A stretch of DNA of 64,000 nucleotides from positions 2,864,001 to 2,928,000 of the forward strand of contig NZ_CP131130.1 of assembly GCF_033705735.1 (NCBI RefSeq), in the 5' to 3' direction. Below are positions 8,038 to 17,971 of this stretch, piece by piece; position 1 is the first letter of the stretch; each line of letters begins with the position of its first letter. A program made the position numbers and the translations under genes. The stretch is from Shinella zoogloeoides (lineage in GTDB: Bacteria > Pseudomonadota > Alphaproteobacteria > Rhizobiales > Rhizobiaceae). The notes below the pieces were generated by a model. It saw only the letters and a list, made by a program, of their open reading frames with translations. It was not told where the DNA came from and did not search any database.

Positions 8038-10488
8038 TCAGTTCTCCTGTTCGGGCTGGGGGTCGAAGTTGACGAGATCGGGGATGAGGTCCGCGGCCCA
8101 TGCGACGTCGCGCGCCGCGAGCCACGCGGGCAGGAAGCCGTCGCGGCCGTGTTCGGCGACGATCTGGTCGATGAGGGTCTGGTCGGATTTCGAGGAGGCC
8201 GCGCAAAGCGCGAGCCCGACTTCCGACAGGCCCAGCTCGAACATCCGGTTGCCGCGCCGCGACTGGCAGTAGTAGTCGCGCTTCGGCGTGGCGCGGGCGA
8301 TCAGCTCGATCTGGCGGTCGTTGAGGCCGAAGCGCCGATAGATCGCCGTGATCTGGGGCTCGACCGCGCGTTCATTCGGCAGGAGCAACCGGGTCAGGCA
8401 GCTTTCGATGATGGCGGGCGCAATGCTGCTGCCATCGATGTCGGACAGCGATTGCGTGGCGAAGATCACGCTGGCGTTCTTCTTGCGCAGCGTCTTCAGC
8501 CATTCGCGGAGCTGGCCGGAAAAGCCGTCGTCGTCGAGCGCCAGCCAGCCTTCGTCGATGATCAGGAGCGTCGGCCGGCCGTCGAGCCGGTCGCCGATGC
8601 GATGGAAGAGATAAGCCAGCACCGCCGCGGCGGAGCCGGTTCCGACTAGCCCCTCGATCTCGAACGCCTGTACGGACGCCGAGCCGAGATGCTCGCTCTC
8701 GGCGTCGAGCAGGCGGCCATATGGACCGCCGACGCAGTAGGGGCGCAGCGCCTGTTTCAGGTCGTTCGACTGGAGCAGCACGGCAAGGCCGGTGATGGTG
8801 CGCTCCCCGACCGGCGCGGAGGCGAGCGAGGTCAGCGCGGTCCAGAGGTGCTCCTTGACCTCCGGTGTGATCTGCACGCCCTCGCGCATCAGGATGGCGA
8901 CGATCCAGTCGGCCGCCCAGGCGCGTTCCGGCACCTCATGGATGCGGGCGAGCGGCTGGAGGGAAACCGAGGTTTCCGAGCCATCGGTCAGGTCGCCGCC
9001 GAGATCGTGCCAGTCGCCGCCCATGGCGAGCGCCGAGGCGCGGATGCTGCCCCCGAAATCGAAGGCGAAGACCTGCGAGCGCTTGTAACGACGGAACTGC
9101 AAGGCCATGAGCGCGAGCAGCACGGACTTGCCTGCGCCGGTCGGGCCGACGACGAGCGTATGGCCGACATCGCCGACGTGAATTGAAAGCCGGAACGGGG
9201 TCGAGCCTTCGGTCCTGCCATACAGCAGCGGGGGCGCGCCGAGATGCTCGTCCCGTTCCGGCCCCGCCCACACGGCGCTGAGCGGCATCATGTGGGCAAG
9301 GTTGAGGGTGTTGACCGGCGGCTGCCGGACATTTCCGTAGACGTGGCCGGGCAGGCTGCCGAGCCAGGCATCCACGGCGTTGATGGTCTCGGGCATGCAG
9401 GTGAAATCGCGGCCCTGGATCACCTTCTCGACCAGCCGCAGCTTCTCGTCGGCCACGCGGGCGTCGCCGTCCCAGACGGTCACGGTGGCGGTGATGTATG
9501 CTTCTCCGGCGAAGTCCTGGCCGAGTTCCTGAAGCGCGAGATCCGCATCCTGCGCCTTGTTCGCGGCGTCGGTGTCGACGAGCACGGATTGCTCGTTGGT
9601 CATCACCTCCTTGAGGATCGCGGCGATCGATTTGCGCTTGGCGAACCACTGCCGCCTGATCTTGGTCAGGAGGCGGATGGCATCGGTCTTGTCGAGGAGG
9701 ATCGCGCGCGTCGACCAGCGATATTCGAAGGCGAGCCGGTTCAGCTCGTCGAGAATGCCGGGCGTCGTCGCGGTCGGAAATCCGACAATGGTGAGGATGC
9801 GAAGATGTTGCTCGCCCAGGCGCGGCTCCAGCCCGCCGGTGAGCGGCTGGTCGGCGAGCAGCGCATCGAGGTACATCGGTGCCTCCGGCACGCGGACGCG
9901 GTGCCGGTTGGTCGAAATTGTCGAATGCAGGTAGGTGAGCGTCTCGCCGTCATCGAGCCATGCGCATTCCGGCATGAAGCCGTCGAGCAGTGCCAGGATG
10001 CGATCGGTGCGGTCGGTGAAGGCGCGCAGCGCCTCATGAGGATCGACGCCGGAGCGCTCCCGGCCTTCATAGAGCCACGCTTCCGTGCGGGCGGCTTCCT
10101 CGGCGGGCGGCAGGTAAAGCATGGTGAGGAAATAGCTGGACACGAAATGCGCGCCCTCTTCCTCGAAATCGGCCTTGCGCTCGGAATCGACCAACGATGA
10201 GGCGGGATCGGGAAAGCGGCTGTCGGGATAGGTCGCGGCCTCGGACCGCTGCGCCTCGACGAAGATCGCCCAGCCGGAGCCGAGGCGGCGGAAGGCGTTG
10301 TTGAGGCGGGCGGCGACGGCGACCAGTTCGGCCGCCACGGCGGAATCCAGATCCGGCCCGCGAAAGCGCGCCGTGCGCTGGAACGAGCCATCCTTGTTGA
10401 GGACGACGCCGGCGCCGACGAGCGCGGCCCAGGGCAGGTAATCAGCGAGGCGGGCGGAGGTGCGGCGGTATTCGGCAAGGTTCATCAT
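8038..10488 (-). CDS. trbE: TrbE, VirB4-family ATPase
   Basis: 816 aa, the usual size for TrbE. An N-terminal CagE/TrbE/VirB domain is followed by an AAA+ motor with Walker A GPTGAGKS (about 460) and Walker B LLIIDEGW (about 660). The ATPase powers pilus assembly and substrate transfer at the inner membrane. Two tandem ATG codons (10488, 10485) are possible starts. It follows trbD by 10 bp. Confidence 0.96.
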   Translation of the reverse strand: MMNLAEYRRTSARLADYLPWAALVGAGVVLNKDGSFQRTARFRGPDLDSAVAAELVAVAARLNNAFRRLGSGWAIFVEAQRSEAATYPDSRFPDPASSLVDSERKADFEEEGAHFVSSYFLTMLYLPPAEEAARTEAWLYEGRERSGVDPHEALRAFTDRTDRILALLDGFMPECAWLDDGETLTYLHSTISTNRHRVRVPEAPMYLDALLADQPLTGGLEPRLGEQHLRILTIVGFPTATTPGILDELNRLAFEYRWSTRAILLDKTDAIRLLTKIRRQWFAKRKSIAAILKEVMTNEQSVLVDTDAANKAQDADLALQELGQDFAGEAYITATVTVWDGDARVADEKLRLVEKVIQGRDFTCMPETINAVDAWLGSLPGHVYGNVRQPPVNTLNLAHMMPLSAVWAGPERDEHLGAPPLLYGRTEGSTPFRLSIHVGDVGHTLVVGPTGAGKSVLLALMALQFRRYKRSQVFAFDFGGSIRASALAMGGDWHDLGGDLTDGSETSVSLQPLARIHEVPERAWAADWIVAILMREGVQITPEVKEHLWTALTSLASAPVGERTITGLAVLLQSNDLKQALRPYCVGGPYGRLLDAESEHLGSASVQAFEIEGLVGTGSAAAVLAYLFHRIGDRLDGRPTLLIIDEGWLALDDDGFSGQLREWLKTLRKKNASVIFATQSLSDIDGSSIAPAIIESCLTRLLLPNERAVEPQITAIYRRFGLNDRQIELIARATPKRDYYCQSRRGNRMFELGLSEVGLALCAASSKSDQTLIDQIVAEHGRDGFLPAWLAARDVAWAADLIPDLVNFDPQPEQEN

Positions 10489-10498
10489 GGCCGCGCCC

Positions 10499-10780
10499 TC
10501 ACACCGACAGGTGGCCGGGGATGCGCAGATGTCGGCGCCCGACCTCCACGAAGAGCGGATCGCGCTTGGCCGCCCAGACGGCGGTGAGATGGCCGATCAT
10601 CCAGATCGCGAGCCCGACCAGCCAGAGCCGCAGGCCAAGGCCGACGGCGCCGGCGAGCGTCCCGTTCATGATGGCGATCGAGCGCGGCGCGCCGCCGAGC
10701 AGGATGTGCTCGGTCAGCGCGCGATGGACGGGAACCGAGAACCCCGGCACGGCGTCGAGCTGTTCGAAGCCGGCCGCCAT
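10499..10780 (-). CDS. trbD: TrbD, VirB3-like membrane protein
   Basis: 93 aa. The start at 10780 overlaps the trbC stop by 1 bp. It has two close hydrophobic helices (about 40-70) and the VirB3/TrbD pattern with PVHRALTEHILLGGAPR at the N-terminus. It helps recruit the VirB4-type ATPase. Confidence 0.92.
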   Translation of the reverse strand: MAAGFEQLDAVPGFSVPVHRALTEHILLGGAPRSIAIMNGTLAGAVGLGLRLWLVGLAIWMIGHLTAVWAAKRDPLFVEVGRRHLRIPGHLSV

Positions 10781-11175
10781 CAGATGAGCGCCCCGCCGCC
10801 GAACGAGAAGAAGGAGAGGAAGAAGGAACTGGCCGCGAACGCGATCGACAGGCCGAAGACGATCTGGATGAGACGGCGGAAGCCGCCGGCCGTATCGCCG
10901 AAGGCGAGCGTCAGACCCGTCACGATGATAATGATCACGGCCACGATTTTCGCGACCGGCCCTTCGACGGATTCGAGGATCTTCTGAAGCGGCGCTTCCC
11001 ACGGCATCGAGGAGCCGGAGGCGTGGGCGGACGGCGCGGCCGACATCATCATGATGGTGACGAGCGCGGTCGAACTGGCGAGCCGGTCGTATGCTCCCCG
11101 CAGCACGGAGGACCTGGGCGGCTTGGCCGGAACCGGCGGAACGGTCGTGATCGGGGCGGAAGCGGGCGACTTCAT
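10780..11175 (-). CDS. trbC: TrbC, VirB2-like pilin
   Basis: 131 aa from the ATG at 11175 (stop/start overlap with trbB). A long N-terminal signal region (about 1-52, ending SAHA) is followed by two hydrophobic helices separated by a short polar loop containing AFGDTAGGFRR, the classic TrbC/VirB2 pilin plan. In RP4 TrbC is cyclised by TraF; the TraF-type peptidase gene at 17972-18514 could do the same here. Confidence 0.93.
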   Translation of the reverse strand: MKSPASAPITTVPPVPAKPPRSSVLRGAYDRLASSTALVTIMMMSAAPSAHASGSSMPWEAPLQKILESVEGPVAKIVAVIIIIVTGLTLAFGDTAGGFRRLIQIVFGLSIAFAASSFFLSFFSFGGGALI

Positions 11176-12155
11176 CAAGGTTCTCCTGTGGGGGGCTGAG
11201 TTGCGGGAATGACGTGGTAGTCGCCGTCGGCGGTGAGCCCTTCGACGCGGGCGAGCTGGGCGAGACGGCGGCCGGAGCCTCGGCCGGCGAGCACGGCGAC
11301 GAGATCGATGGTCTCGGCGATCAGGGCGCGCGGGACGGTGACGACGGCTTCCTGAATGAGCTGTTCGAGGCGGCGCAACGCGCCGATCGCCGTGCCGGCA
11401 TGGATGGTGCCGATGCCGCCGGGATGTCCGGTGCCCCATGCCTTGAGAAGATCGAGGGCCTCGGCGCCGCGCACCTCGCCGATGGGAATGCGGTCAGGGC
11501 GCAGGCGCAGCGACGAGCGCACGAGATCGGAGAGGGTGACGACGCCCTCTTTGGTCCGCATGGCGACGAGGTTCGGCGCGGCGCATTGCAGCTCGCGGGT
11601 GTCTTCGATGATGACCACGCGATCCGCGCCCTTCGCCACTTCGGCCAGCAAGGCGTTGGTCAGCGTCGTCTTGCCGGTCGACGTGCCGCCGGCGACAAGG
11701 ATGTTGGCGCGTGACTGGACCGCCATGCGTAGCGTCTGCGCCTGGTCGGCGGACATGATGCCGGAGGCGACGTAATCGGCGAGGGTGAATACCGCGACGG
11801 CCGGCTTTCTGATCGCGAAGGCGGGCGCGGAGACCACGGGAGGAAGAAGGCCCTCGAACCGCTCGCCGCTCTCGGGCAGCTCGGCCGAGACGCGCGGCGC
11901 TCCGGCATGGACCTCCGCGCCGACATGATGCGCGACGAGCCGCACGATGCGCTCGCCATCGGCCGCCGACAGCCGCTCCCCCGTATCGGCCAGCCCTTCG
12001 GAGAGCCGGTCGATCCAGAGCCGCCCATCGGGATTGAGCATTACCTCGACAACCGCGGGGTCCTCCAGAAACCCGGCGATTGCGGGTCCGAGCGCGGTAC
12101 GGAGCATCCGCGCTCCCCGCGTCGTCGCCTCGGTCTGTTGGAAGGATCGCGCCAC
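11175..12155 (-). CDS. trbB: TrbB, VirB11-family secretion ATPase
   Basis: 326-aa hexameric traffic ATPase. Walker [10 protein letters not shown] (about 157-165), Asp box and Walker B region, and the [14 protein letters not shown]is box are all present. It supplies energy for pilus biogenesis and transfer. It is the first gene of the trb operon, separated from the upstream copG/traG unit by a 251-bp gap containing a terminator. Confidence 0.96.
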   Translation of the reverse strand: MARSFQQTEATTRGARMLRTALGPAIAGFLEDPAVVEVMLNPDGRLWIDRLSEGLADTGERLSAADGERIVRLVAHHVGAEVHAGAPRVSAELPESGERFEGLLPPVVSAPAFAIRKPAVAVFTLADYVASGIMSADQAQTLRMAVQSRANILVAGGTSTGKTTLTNALLAEVAKGADRVVIIEDTRELQCAAPNLVAMRTKEGVVTLSDLVRSSLRLRPDRIPIGEVRGAEALDLLKAWGTGHPGGIGTIHAGTAIGALRRLEQLIQEAVVTVPRALIAETIDLVAVLAGRGSGRRLAQLARVEGLTADGDYHVIPATQPPTGEP

Positions 12156-12211
12156 GTCGTCCCCGTCCGGTAGCGGGCACGCCCCATGCGCAGCCCTGGA
12201 TCGGGGATGAG

Positions 12212-12232
12212 TAAAAGAGCCCGAAGTCGGGC
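12212..12232 (-). terminator. Rho-independent terminator between copG and trbB
   Basis: On the minus strand GCCCG-ACTT-CGGGC (12232-12219) is followed by TCTTTTAC. It lies downstream of the traG-copG unit and upstream of trbB, so the trb operon probably has its own promoter in the remaining gap (12156-12406). No promoter there could be assigned with confidence. Confidence 0.65.
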
Positions 12233-12406
12233 CGATTCAACAAGTATCGGTCGTAGTAGTGCGGTGGCGTGCAAAGACAGGAAAACGGCGGAGTCCGCTC
12301 GTGACGGTGATCCCGGTGGGCGCGCGCGAAAACCGAATCAGTTGCTTGGACTTATCTGTTTTCGCGGCGCGGTGGTCAGATTGCGGACTGTATAATTCGC
12401 CTCGGC

Positions 12407-12865
12407 CTACGGCGTGCCGCCCTCGTCCTTGCCCGCCGCGTCCATGTCCTCCGAAACCTCCTGCCGGAGCTTCGGGCCTTTGACGAGCCGCTGGCCGAGG
12501 ACGGCGACGAAGGCATCGTAGCGTTCGCCGGCCTTCGCCTTCGCGGCCTGCGCGGCAGGCTCGGGCAACGCGGGCGTCGTCGTGAGCCAGAAGCGGACGA
12601 AGACGGCCAGCGTCTCGACGGCGATGCCGAGATCGCGCTCCAGGCGCGTCATGCGGCGGTCGAGCTGATCGAGGCGCTTGGCGACGACCGCCTCCCGGCG
12701 CTCGGCATCGTCGGGTGACAGGAAGGACGCGATCGCGGCTTCGGCGATCAGCGAGCGCGACTGGTCGCGCCGGGCCGAATAGGCAACGAGCGCCTGCATG
12801 ACATCGGGATCGAGATAGACGGACAGGCGCTGCTTTTTCGGTGTTCGGATCATCGCGGGCCTCAC
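12407..12865 (-). CDS. CopG/ribbon-helix-helix regulator next to traG
   Basis: 152 aa. The N-terminus (KQRLSVYLDPDVMQALVAYSARRDQSRSLI, in part) is a ribbon-helix-helix DNA-binding domain; the rest is helical. A GTG start at 12865 overlaps the traG stop by 4 bp; ATG at 12853 is the alternative. In this ICE family a CopG gene always follows traG, and it probably controls the transfer genes. Confidence 0.85.
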   Translation of the reverse strand: MRPAMIRTPKKQRLSVYLDPDVMQALVAYSARRDQSRSLIAEAAIASFLSPDDAERREAVVAKRLDQLDRRMTRLERDLGIAVETLAVFVRFWLTTTPALPEPAAQAAKAKAGERYDAFVAVLGQRLVKGPKLRQEVSEDMDAAGKDEGGTP

Positions 12866-14847
12866 AGGTCGATGCCGTCATTGGGATCGAGCGAAGCCTG
12901 CCGCGCGACCTGCCGCATAAGCCGGTTCATCCGGCTGTTGCGAACGGTATCGTCCTCGCTGTCGTCGCCGGGATCGCCGCCGAACTCGTTGTCGATCGGC
13001 TCCTTTTTCTCGACGGTTTTGACGCGGCTGAGTTCAGGCTGGTGCCGCCGCTCGGATTCGGTCGGATCGTCGTCATCCTCGCCAACGCCGGAGACCGGGG
13101 TCAGATCGACCTCCGGCCGCTGCGGCAGGGGCAGGCTGCTCCAGTCGTCCGGCTCGACATTCTCGGAGACCAGCGCCGGGGGCGGCAGGACCCTTTCCTG
13201 AAAACGCGGGTCCTCGAAGTAGCGGGCCTTCTTCGCCCGGATCGGCGGCGTGCCCGCCACCATGACGATTTCGTCGGCGGGCGGAAGCTGCATGATCTCG
13301 CCGGGCGTGAGCAGCGGTCGCGCCGTCTCCGAGCGCGACACCATCAGGTGGCCGAGCCAAGGGCTCAACCTGTGCCCGGCATAATTCTTCATCGCCCGCA
13401 TCTCGGTCGCCGTGCCGAGCGCGTCGGAGACACGCTTGGCCGTCCGCTCGTCATTCGTGGCGAAGGCGACGCGGACATGGCAGTTGTCGAGGATCGAATT
13501 GTTCGGCCCGTAGGCTTTCTCGATCTGGTTCAGCGACTGCGCGATCAGGAAGCTCTTCAGCCCGTATCCCGCCATGAAGGCTAACGCACTCTCAAAAAAA
13601 TCCAGCCGGCCGAGTGCGGGAAACTCGTCGAGCATGAGGAGCAGACGATGGCGATCGCCCCTCGTCTCCAGCTCCTCGGTGAGCCGGCGGCCGATCTGGT
13701 TGAGGATCAACCGGATCAGCGGCTTGGTCCGGTTGATGTCGGAAGGCGGGACCACGAGATAGAGCGTCGTCGGGCGCGCAGCGCCGACGATATCGCCGAT
13801 CCGCCAGTCGCAGCGGCGCGTCACCTCGGCCACGACCGGATCGCGGTAGAGGCCGAGGAACGACATCGCGGTGGAGAGCACACCCGAGCGTTCGTTATCG
13901 GATTTGTTGAGCAGCTCGCGCGCCGCGCTGGCGACGACAGGGTGCGGCCCGGCCTCGCCCAGATGCGCCGTTCGCATCATCGCGTCGAGCGTGGCTTCGA
14001 TCGTCCGCTTCGGATCGGAGAGAAAGGCGGCGACACCGGCGAGCGTCTTGTCCTTCTCGGCATAGAGGACATGGAGGATCGCGCCGACCAGAAGCGCGTG
14101 GCTGGTCTTCTCCCAGTGGTTCCGCTTCTCCAGCGAGCCCTCCGGGTCGACGAGAATGTCGGCGATGTTCTGGACGTCGCGGACCTCCCACTGGCCCTTT
14201 CGCACCTCGAGCAGAGGATTGTAGGCCGAGGAGCGCGCATTGGTCGGATCGAACAGGAGGACGCGGCCGTGCCGCGAACGGAAGCCGGCGGTCAGGCTCC
14301 AGTTCTCGCCCTTGATGTCGTGGACGACGCAGCTTCCCGGCCAGGTCAGCAGGGTCGGCACGACGAGGCCGACGCCCTTGCCGGATCGGGTCGGGGCGAA
14401 ACACATGACATGCTCCGGCCCGTCATGGCGCAGATAGGAGCGATCCATCCGGCCGAGCACCACGCCATCCGGGTCGAGAAGACGCGCGGCGGTGATCTCC
14501 TCCGGCCGCGCCCATCGCGCCGAGCCGAAGGTTTCGACCTCCTTGTTCTCGCGCGCCCGCCAGACCGACATGCCGATGGCAACGGCGATGGCGATGAAGC
14601 CGCCTGATGCCGCGACGAGGCCGCCTTCCATGAAAACGGACGGCGCATAAGCGTCGTAGAAGTACCACCACAGGAAGAAGGACGGCGGATAGTAGACCGG
14701 CCATCCGGCGAGTTCGAACCATGGGGTGCCGAGCTGCGCCTGAAACCCGAGCCGCCACGCGGTCCACTGCGTCGCCGTCCATGTCGTCGCGAGGACGATC
14801 AGGAAGACGGTGAGGATCTGGCCCCAGAGGATTTTCGTGGCGGACAT
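12862..14847 (-). CDS. traG: TraG/VirD4 type IV coupling protein
   Basis: 661 aa from the ATG at 14847, which has AAGGA 7 bp upstream. Two N-terminal membrane helices are followed by the coupling-protein ATPase domain with Walker A PTRSGKG (about residues 170-177) and Walker B LLLMLDEFPALG (about 400-411). It brings the relaxase-DNA complex to the Trb channel. The region after about residue 590 is acidic and variable. Confidence 0.97.
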   Translation of the reverse strand: MSATKILWGQILTVFLIVLATTWTATQWTAWRLGFQAQLGTPWFELAGWPVYYPPSFFLWWYFYDAYAPSVFMEGGLVAASGGFIAIAVAIGMSVWRARENKEVETFGSARWARPEEITAARLLDPDGVVLGRMDRSYLRHDGPEHVMCFAPTRSGKGVGLVVPTLLTWPGSCVVHDIKGENWSLTAGFRSRHGRVLLFDPTNARSSAYNPLLEVRKGQWEVRDVQNIADILVDPEGSLEKRNHWEKTSHALLVGAILHVLYAEKDKTLAGVAAFLSDPKRTIEATLDAMMRTAHLGEAGPHPVVASAARELLNKSDNERSGVLSTAMSFLGLYRDPVVAEVTRRCDWRIGDIVGAARPTTLYLVVPPSDINRTKPLIRLILNQIGRRLTEELETRGDRHRLLLMLDEFPALGRLDFFESALAFMAGYGLKSFLIAQSLNQIEKAYGPNNSILDNCHVRVAFATNDERTAKRVSDALGTATEMRAMKNYAGHRLSPWLGHLMVSRSETARPLLTPGEIMQLPPADEIVMVAGTPPIRAKKARYFEDPRFQERVLPPPALVSENVEPDDWSSLPLPQRPEVDLTPVSGVGEDDDDPTESERRHQPELSRVKTVEKKEPIDNEFGGDPGDDSEDDTVRNSRMNRLMRQVARQASLDPNDGIDL

Positions 14848-14878
14848 TGCGGGGTCCTTTCTTGGAAGGGTGTGATGG

Positions 14879-16618
14879 TCAGAGGCCGAGCCCGCGCTTG
14901 CGGCCAAAACTCCAGTCGACGCCGCCGTCCCCGCGCGCGACGCCGGAGACGTGCCTGGCGAGCTGCTTTTCGAGCGAGGGCGACCAGGGCACGAGCTGGA
15001 AGCCGAGGCCGTCGTCGATCATGGCGAAGCGGCCAGAGGCGAGCGTGAAACGCTGGCGATAGGTCCCGGCGACGTATTCGCCGCCGGCGGAATGGTTGAA
15101 CACGCGCCCCGTCTGCGCGGCGATCTGCTCGCCGAGCGCGTCGACCTCGCGCTGTCGCAGGGTACGCAGGAGGTTGCGGTTGAAGATCACGCTGCGGCCG
15201 TGCCGCTCGGCAAAGCCCTGCTCGATCAGGCGCTCGGCGCGGCGGTCGAGCGCGTCGCGCACCTCCGCGCCGAAGCCGCCCTCCGAGAGCGACGCCGGCT
15301 CGCGGGCAATGTTCTGCCGGTCGAGCCAGGTCGCGCCGGTCGCCGTGACCTGCCGGCCGATGTCGAGGTCGGAGCGGACGGCGAGAGCGACGCGGCGGCG
15401 CCCCTGCGCGTCGTCGAACTTGCGCAGCTCGACGATCGATCCCGGCGCGCTGTCGCCGGTCGAGTCGAGATCGGGGAACTTGATGTGATGGGTGCGGCCG
15501 TCGACGCCATCGACCACGGCATAGGCTGTGCCCTTCAGCTCGTCATCCAGGCCGCGCTCGACCAGCCGGCCGACGATCGGGTCGTCAAGGCTCTCGGCCG
15601 CGAGCACATAGCTCGCCGTGCCACGCTCGATGCCGCGTTCGGCGAGCGCACGGTGCATGCGCTTGATGATGTCGCCGCGCTCTCCGAGTTCGCGCAGCGT
15701 CGGCTCGGCCTTGTCCGAGATCGTCCACTGGCCGGGGCCGATCTCTTCGGCGAGGCCGAGGGATTCGAGCTTGCGCAGCCGGCCGACCTTGAGCGGGAGA
15801 TATTCGTCGGGCTGGCGGTCGGGATGCGGCGCGACGTCGATGACGCCGGTGCGATAGCCGTCGCGCGCGAGCTGCCGGTCGAGATCGGTCCAGCGCTCGG
15901 CCTCGACCTGCCGCTCCAGATGGCCGCGGATTTCGAGATCGCTGCGCAGGCCGAGGTCCTGCGTCACGAGATCCTGCGCGCGTGCTCGCATCCCCTCCTT
16001 GATGTAGTCGCGGGCGATCACGAGGTCCTGCCCGTCGTCCGTGCGGCCGCGCAGGATGATGTGGACGTGCGGGTTGTCGGTGTTCCAGTGATCGACGCCG
16101 ACCCAATCGAGCTTCGTGCCGAGGTCCTTTTCCATCTGGCTCATGAGATCGCGGGCGAAGTCCCTCAGATCGGTCATGCGCCCGGCGTCTTCGGGTGAGA
16201 CGATGAAGCGGAAGTGGTGCCGGTCGTCCTCGCAGCGCTCGGCGAAGTCGCGGGCGTCCACCTCGTCCAGCTCGGCGCCGAACAGGCGGGCCTTCTCGCC
16301 GTCGCGGGTCACGCCGTCACGCTGGAGATATTTGAGATGGGCGGCGAGCGGAGCGGCGCGCGCCGAGTGCCGGACCACGCGGGTCTTGATCACCACGTTG
16401 CGCGAGCGGCGCGTGAGCACGCGGTTCGCCTGCACGCTGGCGCGCCGGCCGCGCCCGAACTGCGAGCGGTTGCCGGGCGTGATCCGGCCGGAGCGCGAGA
16501 CGCGCCCGCCGGCCTTCTGCGCGGCAGCGAGCGCCTGAGCGATGAACGGTCTGGCGCGCTCCGCCTTCGAAGAGCGGATGCGGCCAGGGCGGATGCGGAA
16601 ATCGTCCTCGGCGCTCAT
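14879..16618 (-). CDS. Conjugative relaxase, VirD2-like with DUF3363
   Basis: 579 aa from the ATG at 16618. The basic N-terminus (about 1-90) leads into a relaxase domain with the HUH-type metal site DNPHVHIILRG (about 185-195) and candidate tyrosines around HLKYLQRDG (about 97). The C-terminal half matches DUF3363. The enzyme nicks oriT, stays bound to the 5' end and is pumped out by TraG/Trb. The inverted repeat upstream (16731-16792) may be its site. It corresponds to RlxS of the symbiosis-ICE type. Confidence 0.93.
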   Translation of the reverse strand: MSAEDDFRIRPGRIRSSKAERARPFIAQALAAAQKAGGRVSRSGRITPGNRSQFGRGRRASVQANRVLTRRSRNVVIKTRVVRHSARAAPLAAHLKYLQRDGVTRDGEKARLFGAELDEVDARDFAERCEDDRHHFRFIVSPEDAGRMTDLRDFARDLMSQMEKDLGTKLDWVGVDHWNTDNPHVHIILRGRTDDGQDLVIARDYIKEGMRARAQDLVTQDLGLRSDLEIRGHLERQVEAERWTDLDRQLARDGYRTGVIDVAPHPDRQPDEYLPLKVGRLRKLESLGLAEEIGPGQWTISDKAEPTLRELGERGDIIKRMHRALAERGIERGTASYVLAAESLDDPIVGRLVERGLDDELKGTAYAVVDGVDGRTHHIKFPDLDSTGDSAPGSIVELRKFDDAQGRRRVALAVRSDLDIGRQVTATGATWLDRQNIAREPASLSEGGFGAEVRDALDRRAERLIEQGFAERHGRSVIFNRNLLRTLRQREVDALGEQIAAQTGRVFNHSAGGEYVAGTYRQRFTLASGRFAMIDDGLGFQLVPWSPSLEKQLARHVSGVARGDGGVDWSFGRKRGLGL

Positions 16619-16730
16619 CACATGAGCCCCGCACATCGCGGCAAGTCATGGAAAAGACGGCGAAAGCCGGAAAATCGCGAGGTTCGCCAGAACCGCGCAC
16701 ATCGCGCAGACGGCGCGTAACTCCTTGAAA

Positions 16731-16792
16731 AACCACAACCGGAATCAGGCGCACCTCGCGCCTTTTTATCTCGCCATCGTCCGGTTGTGGTT
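16731..16792. other. Candidate oriT: nested inverted repeats upstream of the relaxase
   Basis: The 244-bp gap 16619-16862 between relaxase and lytic transglycosylase contains perfect 12-bp arms, aaccacaaccgg at 16731-16742 and ccggttgtggtt at 16781-16792. Between them lies a GGCGC/GCGCC hairpin (16748-16762) followed by five T on the plus strand. Inverted repeats next to the relaxase gene are typical of oriT. The inner hairpin could instead act as a terminator. No nick site can be fixed by eye. Confidence 0.5.
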
Positions 16793-16862
16793 CTGCGCCT
16801 CCCCGGCCACCCCGCCGATCCTCGCCGGTTGCACGCTACGCCGACCGAGACCGCGAACGCCG

Positions 16863-17588
16863 TCATCTCGGACCTCCAGCGCCCGAACGGGCGATGAAGA
16901 GGTCGCCGGACTGCGGCGCGACGGCAGGCTGACGGCGCGCCGGTAGGGAGGCGGCCGCATCGCCGGGCGCGCCGACGAAGAGCGGCGCATCCCGCCATCC
17001 GCGGCGCTTGCCGCGCAGCATGGCGGCGGCGCGGAGGTCGGCTTTCACGCCGATTGCCGGCAGGATCGCCGCGACATAGGCGCGGGTTTCGGCGGGCAGC
17101 GCACGGCCGGTCGCGAGATGCTGGTCGAGCCGCGCCGGCCCTGCATTGTAGGCCGCCAGCATCGCCGCGACATTGCCGTAGCGGTCGAGCATCTCGCGCA
17201 GATAGGCCGTGCCCGCGAGGATGTTGTCGCGCGGCGCGAACGGATCGCGGCCGAGGCCATAGCGACCGCGCAGCTCGGCCCAGGTCGCGGGCATGATCTG
17301 CATCAGGCCCATCGCACCGGCCGGGGACACGGCGCGCATGTCGCCGGCGCTTTCGGCGCGCTTTACCGCGACGATCCACGCCTGCGGAATGGCGAAGCGT
17401 CGCGACGCCTCGGCAACGTGGGCGGCATGCGGATCGGCGGCCGCGTTGCGCGCCGGCTGCACGGTCTGCGCGTAAGCCGGGAACGCCGAGGGCGCGGCGA
17501 AGATCAGGCCGGAAAGAAGAAGGAGGAGTGCTGGGCGTCGGGCGGCGGAAGGTGGTCCGACGCTGGCGGAAGGTTGGACCGGCACCAT
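16863..17588 (-). CDS. Lytic transglycosylase (VirB1-like)
   Basis: 241 aa with a signal peptide (about 1-40, ending AYAQ) and an SLT domain: catalytic Glu in VKRAESAGD (about residue 79), GAMGLMQIMPATW, and AMLAAYNAGP. It cuts peptidoglycan to make room for the conjugation channel. It stops 244 bp before the relaxase and starts directly at the end of the DUF736 gene. Confidence 0.95.
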   Translation of the reverse strand: MVPVQPSASVGPPSAARRPALLLLLSGLIFAAPSAFPAYAQTVQPARNAAADPHAAHVAEASRRFAIPQAWIVAVKRAESAGDMRAVSPAGAMGLMQIMPATWAELRGRYGLGRDPFAPRDNILAGTAYLREMLDRYGNVAAMLAAYNAGPARLDQHLATGRALPAETRAYVAAILPAIGVKADLRAAAMLRGKRRGWRDAPLFVGAPGDAAASLPARRQPAVAPQSGDLFIARSGAGGPR

Positions 17589-17924
17589 TCAGTCCTCCGC
17601 CCGCTTCTTCTTCGAGGGAGTGACGTGCAGGCCCCAGACCGTCTCGTCGTCGGGGTCGCGGAAGAGATTGGCGCGCAGAATGCCGCCAAAGAGCGGGCTG
17701 TAGAGGTCGACGGAGACGAACTCGCCAGCGCGTTCGCCGACATGCGACCAGCCCGCGCCAATGTCGAGACCGTCCTGATCGCCGAGCAGGATGCGGTATT
17801 GCGGCGCGTTCTCGGTCTCCAATGGTTCGGCTGGAACGAAAGTGAGCGGCTCGTCGATGCCGAGCGCGTGGAAGCGCCCTTCGAAGCCGGTTTCTGTGCG
17901 GGTGAAGTGGCCGAGATGCGCCAT
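17589..17924 (-). CDS. DUF736 protein
   Basis: 111 aa from the ATG at 17924 (MAHLGHFTRTETGFEG). DUF736 proteins are small, beta-rich cytoplasmic proteins found almost only in alphaproteobacterial conjugative regions. It contains IGAGWSHVGERAGEFVSV and FGGILRANLF. It lies between the TraF-type peptidase and the transglycosylase genes; its role is unknown. Confidence 0.9.
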   Translation of the reverse strand: MAHLGHFTRTETGFEGRFHALGIDEPLTFVPAEPLETENAPQYRILLGDQDGLDIGAGWSHVGERAGEFVSVDLYSPLFGGILRANLFRDPDDETVWGLHVTPSKKKRAED

Positions 17925-17971
17925 GGTTTTCGTCTCCTGTGCGTTGCGGTGAGGATGAAAGGAGCGCGTCG

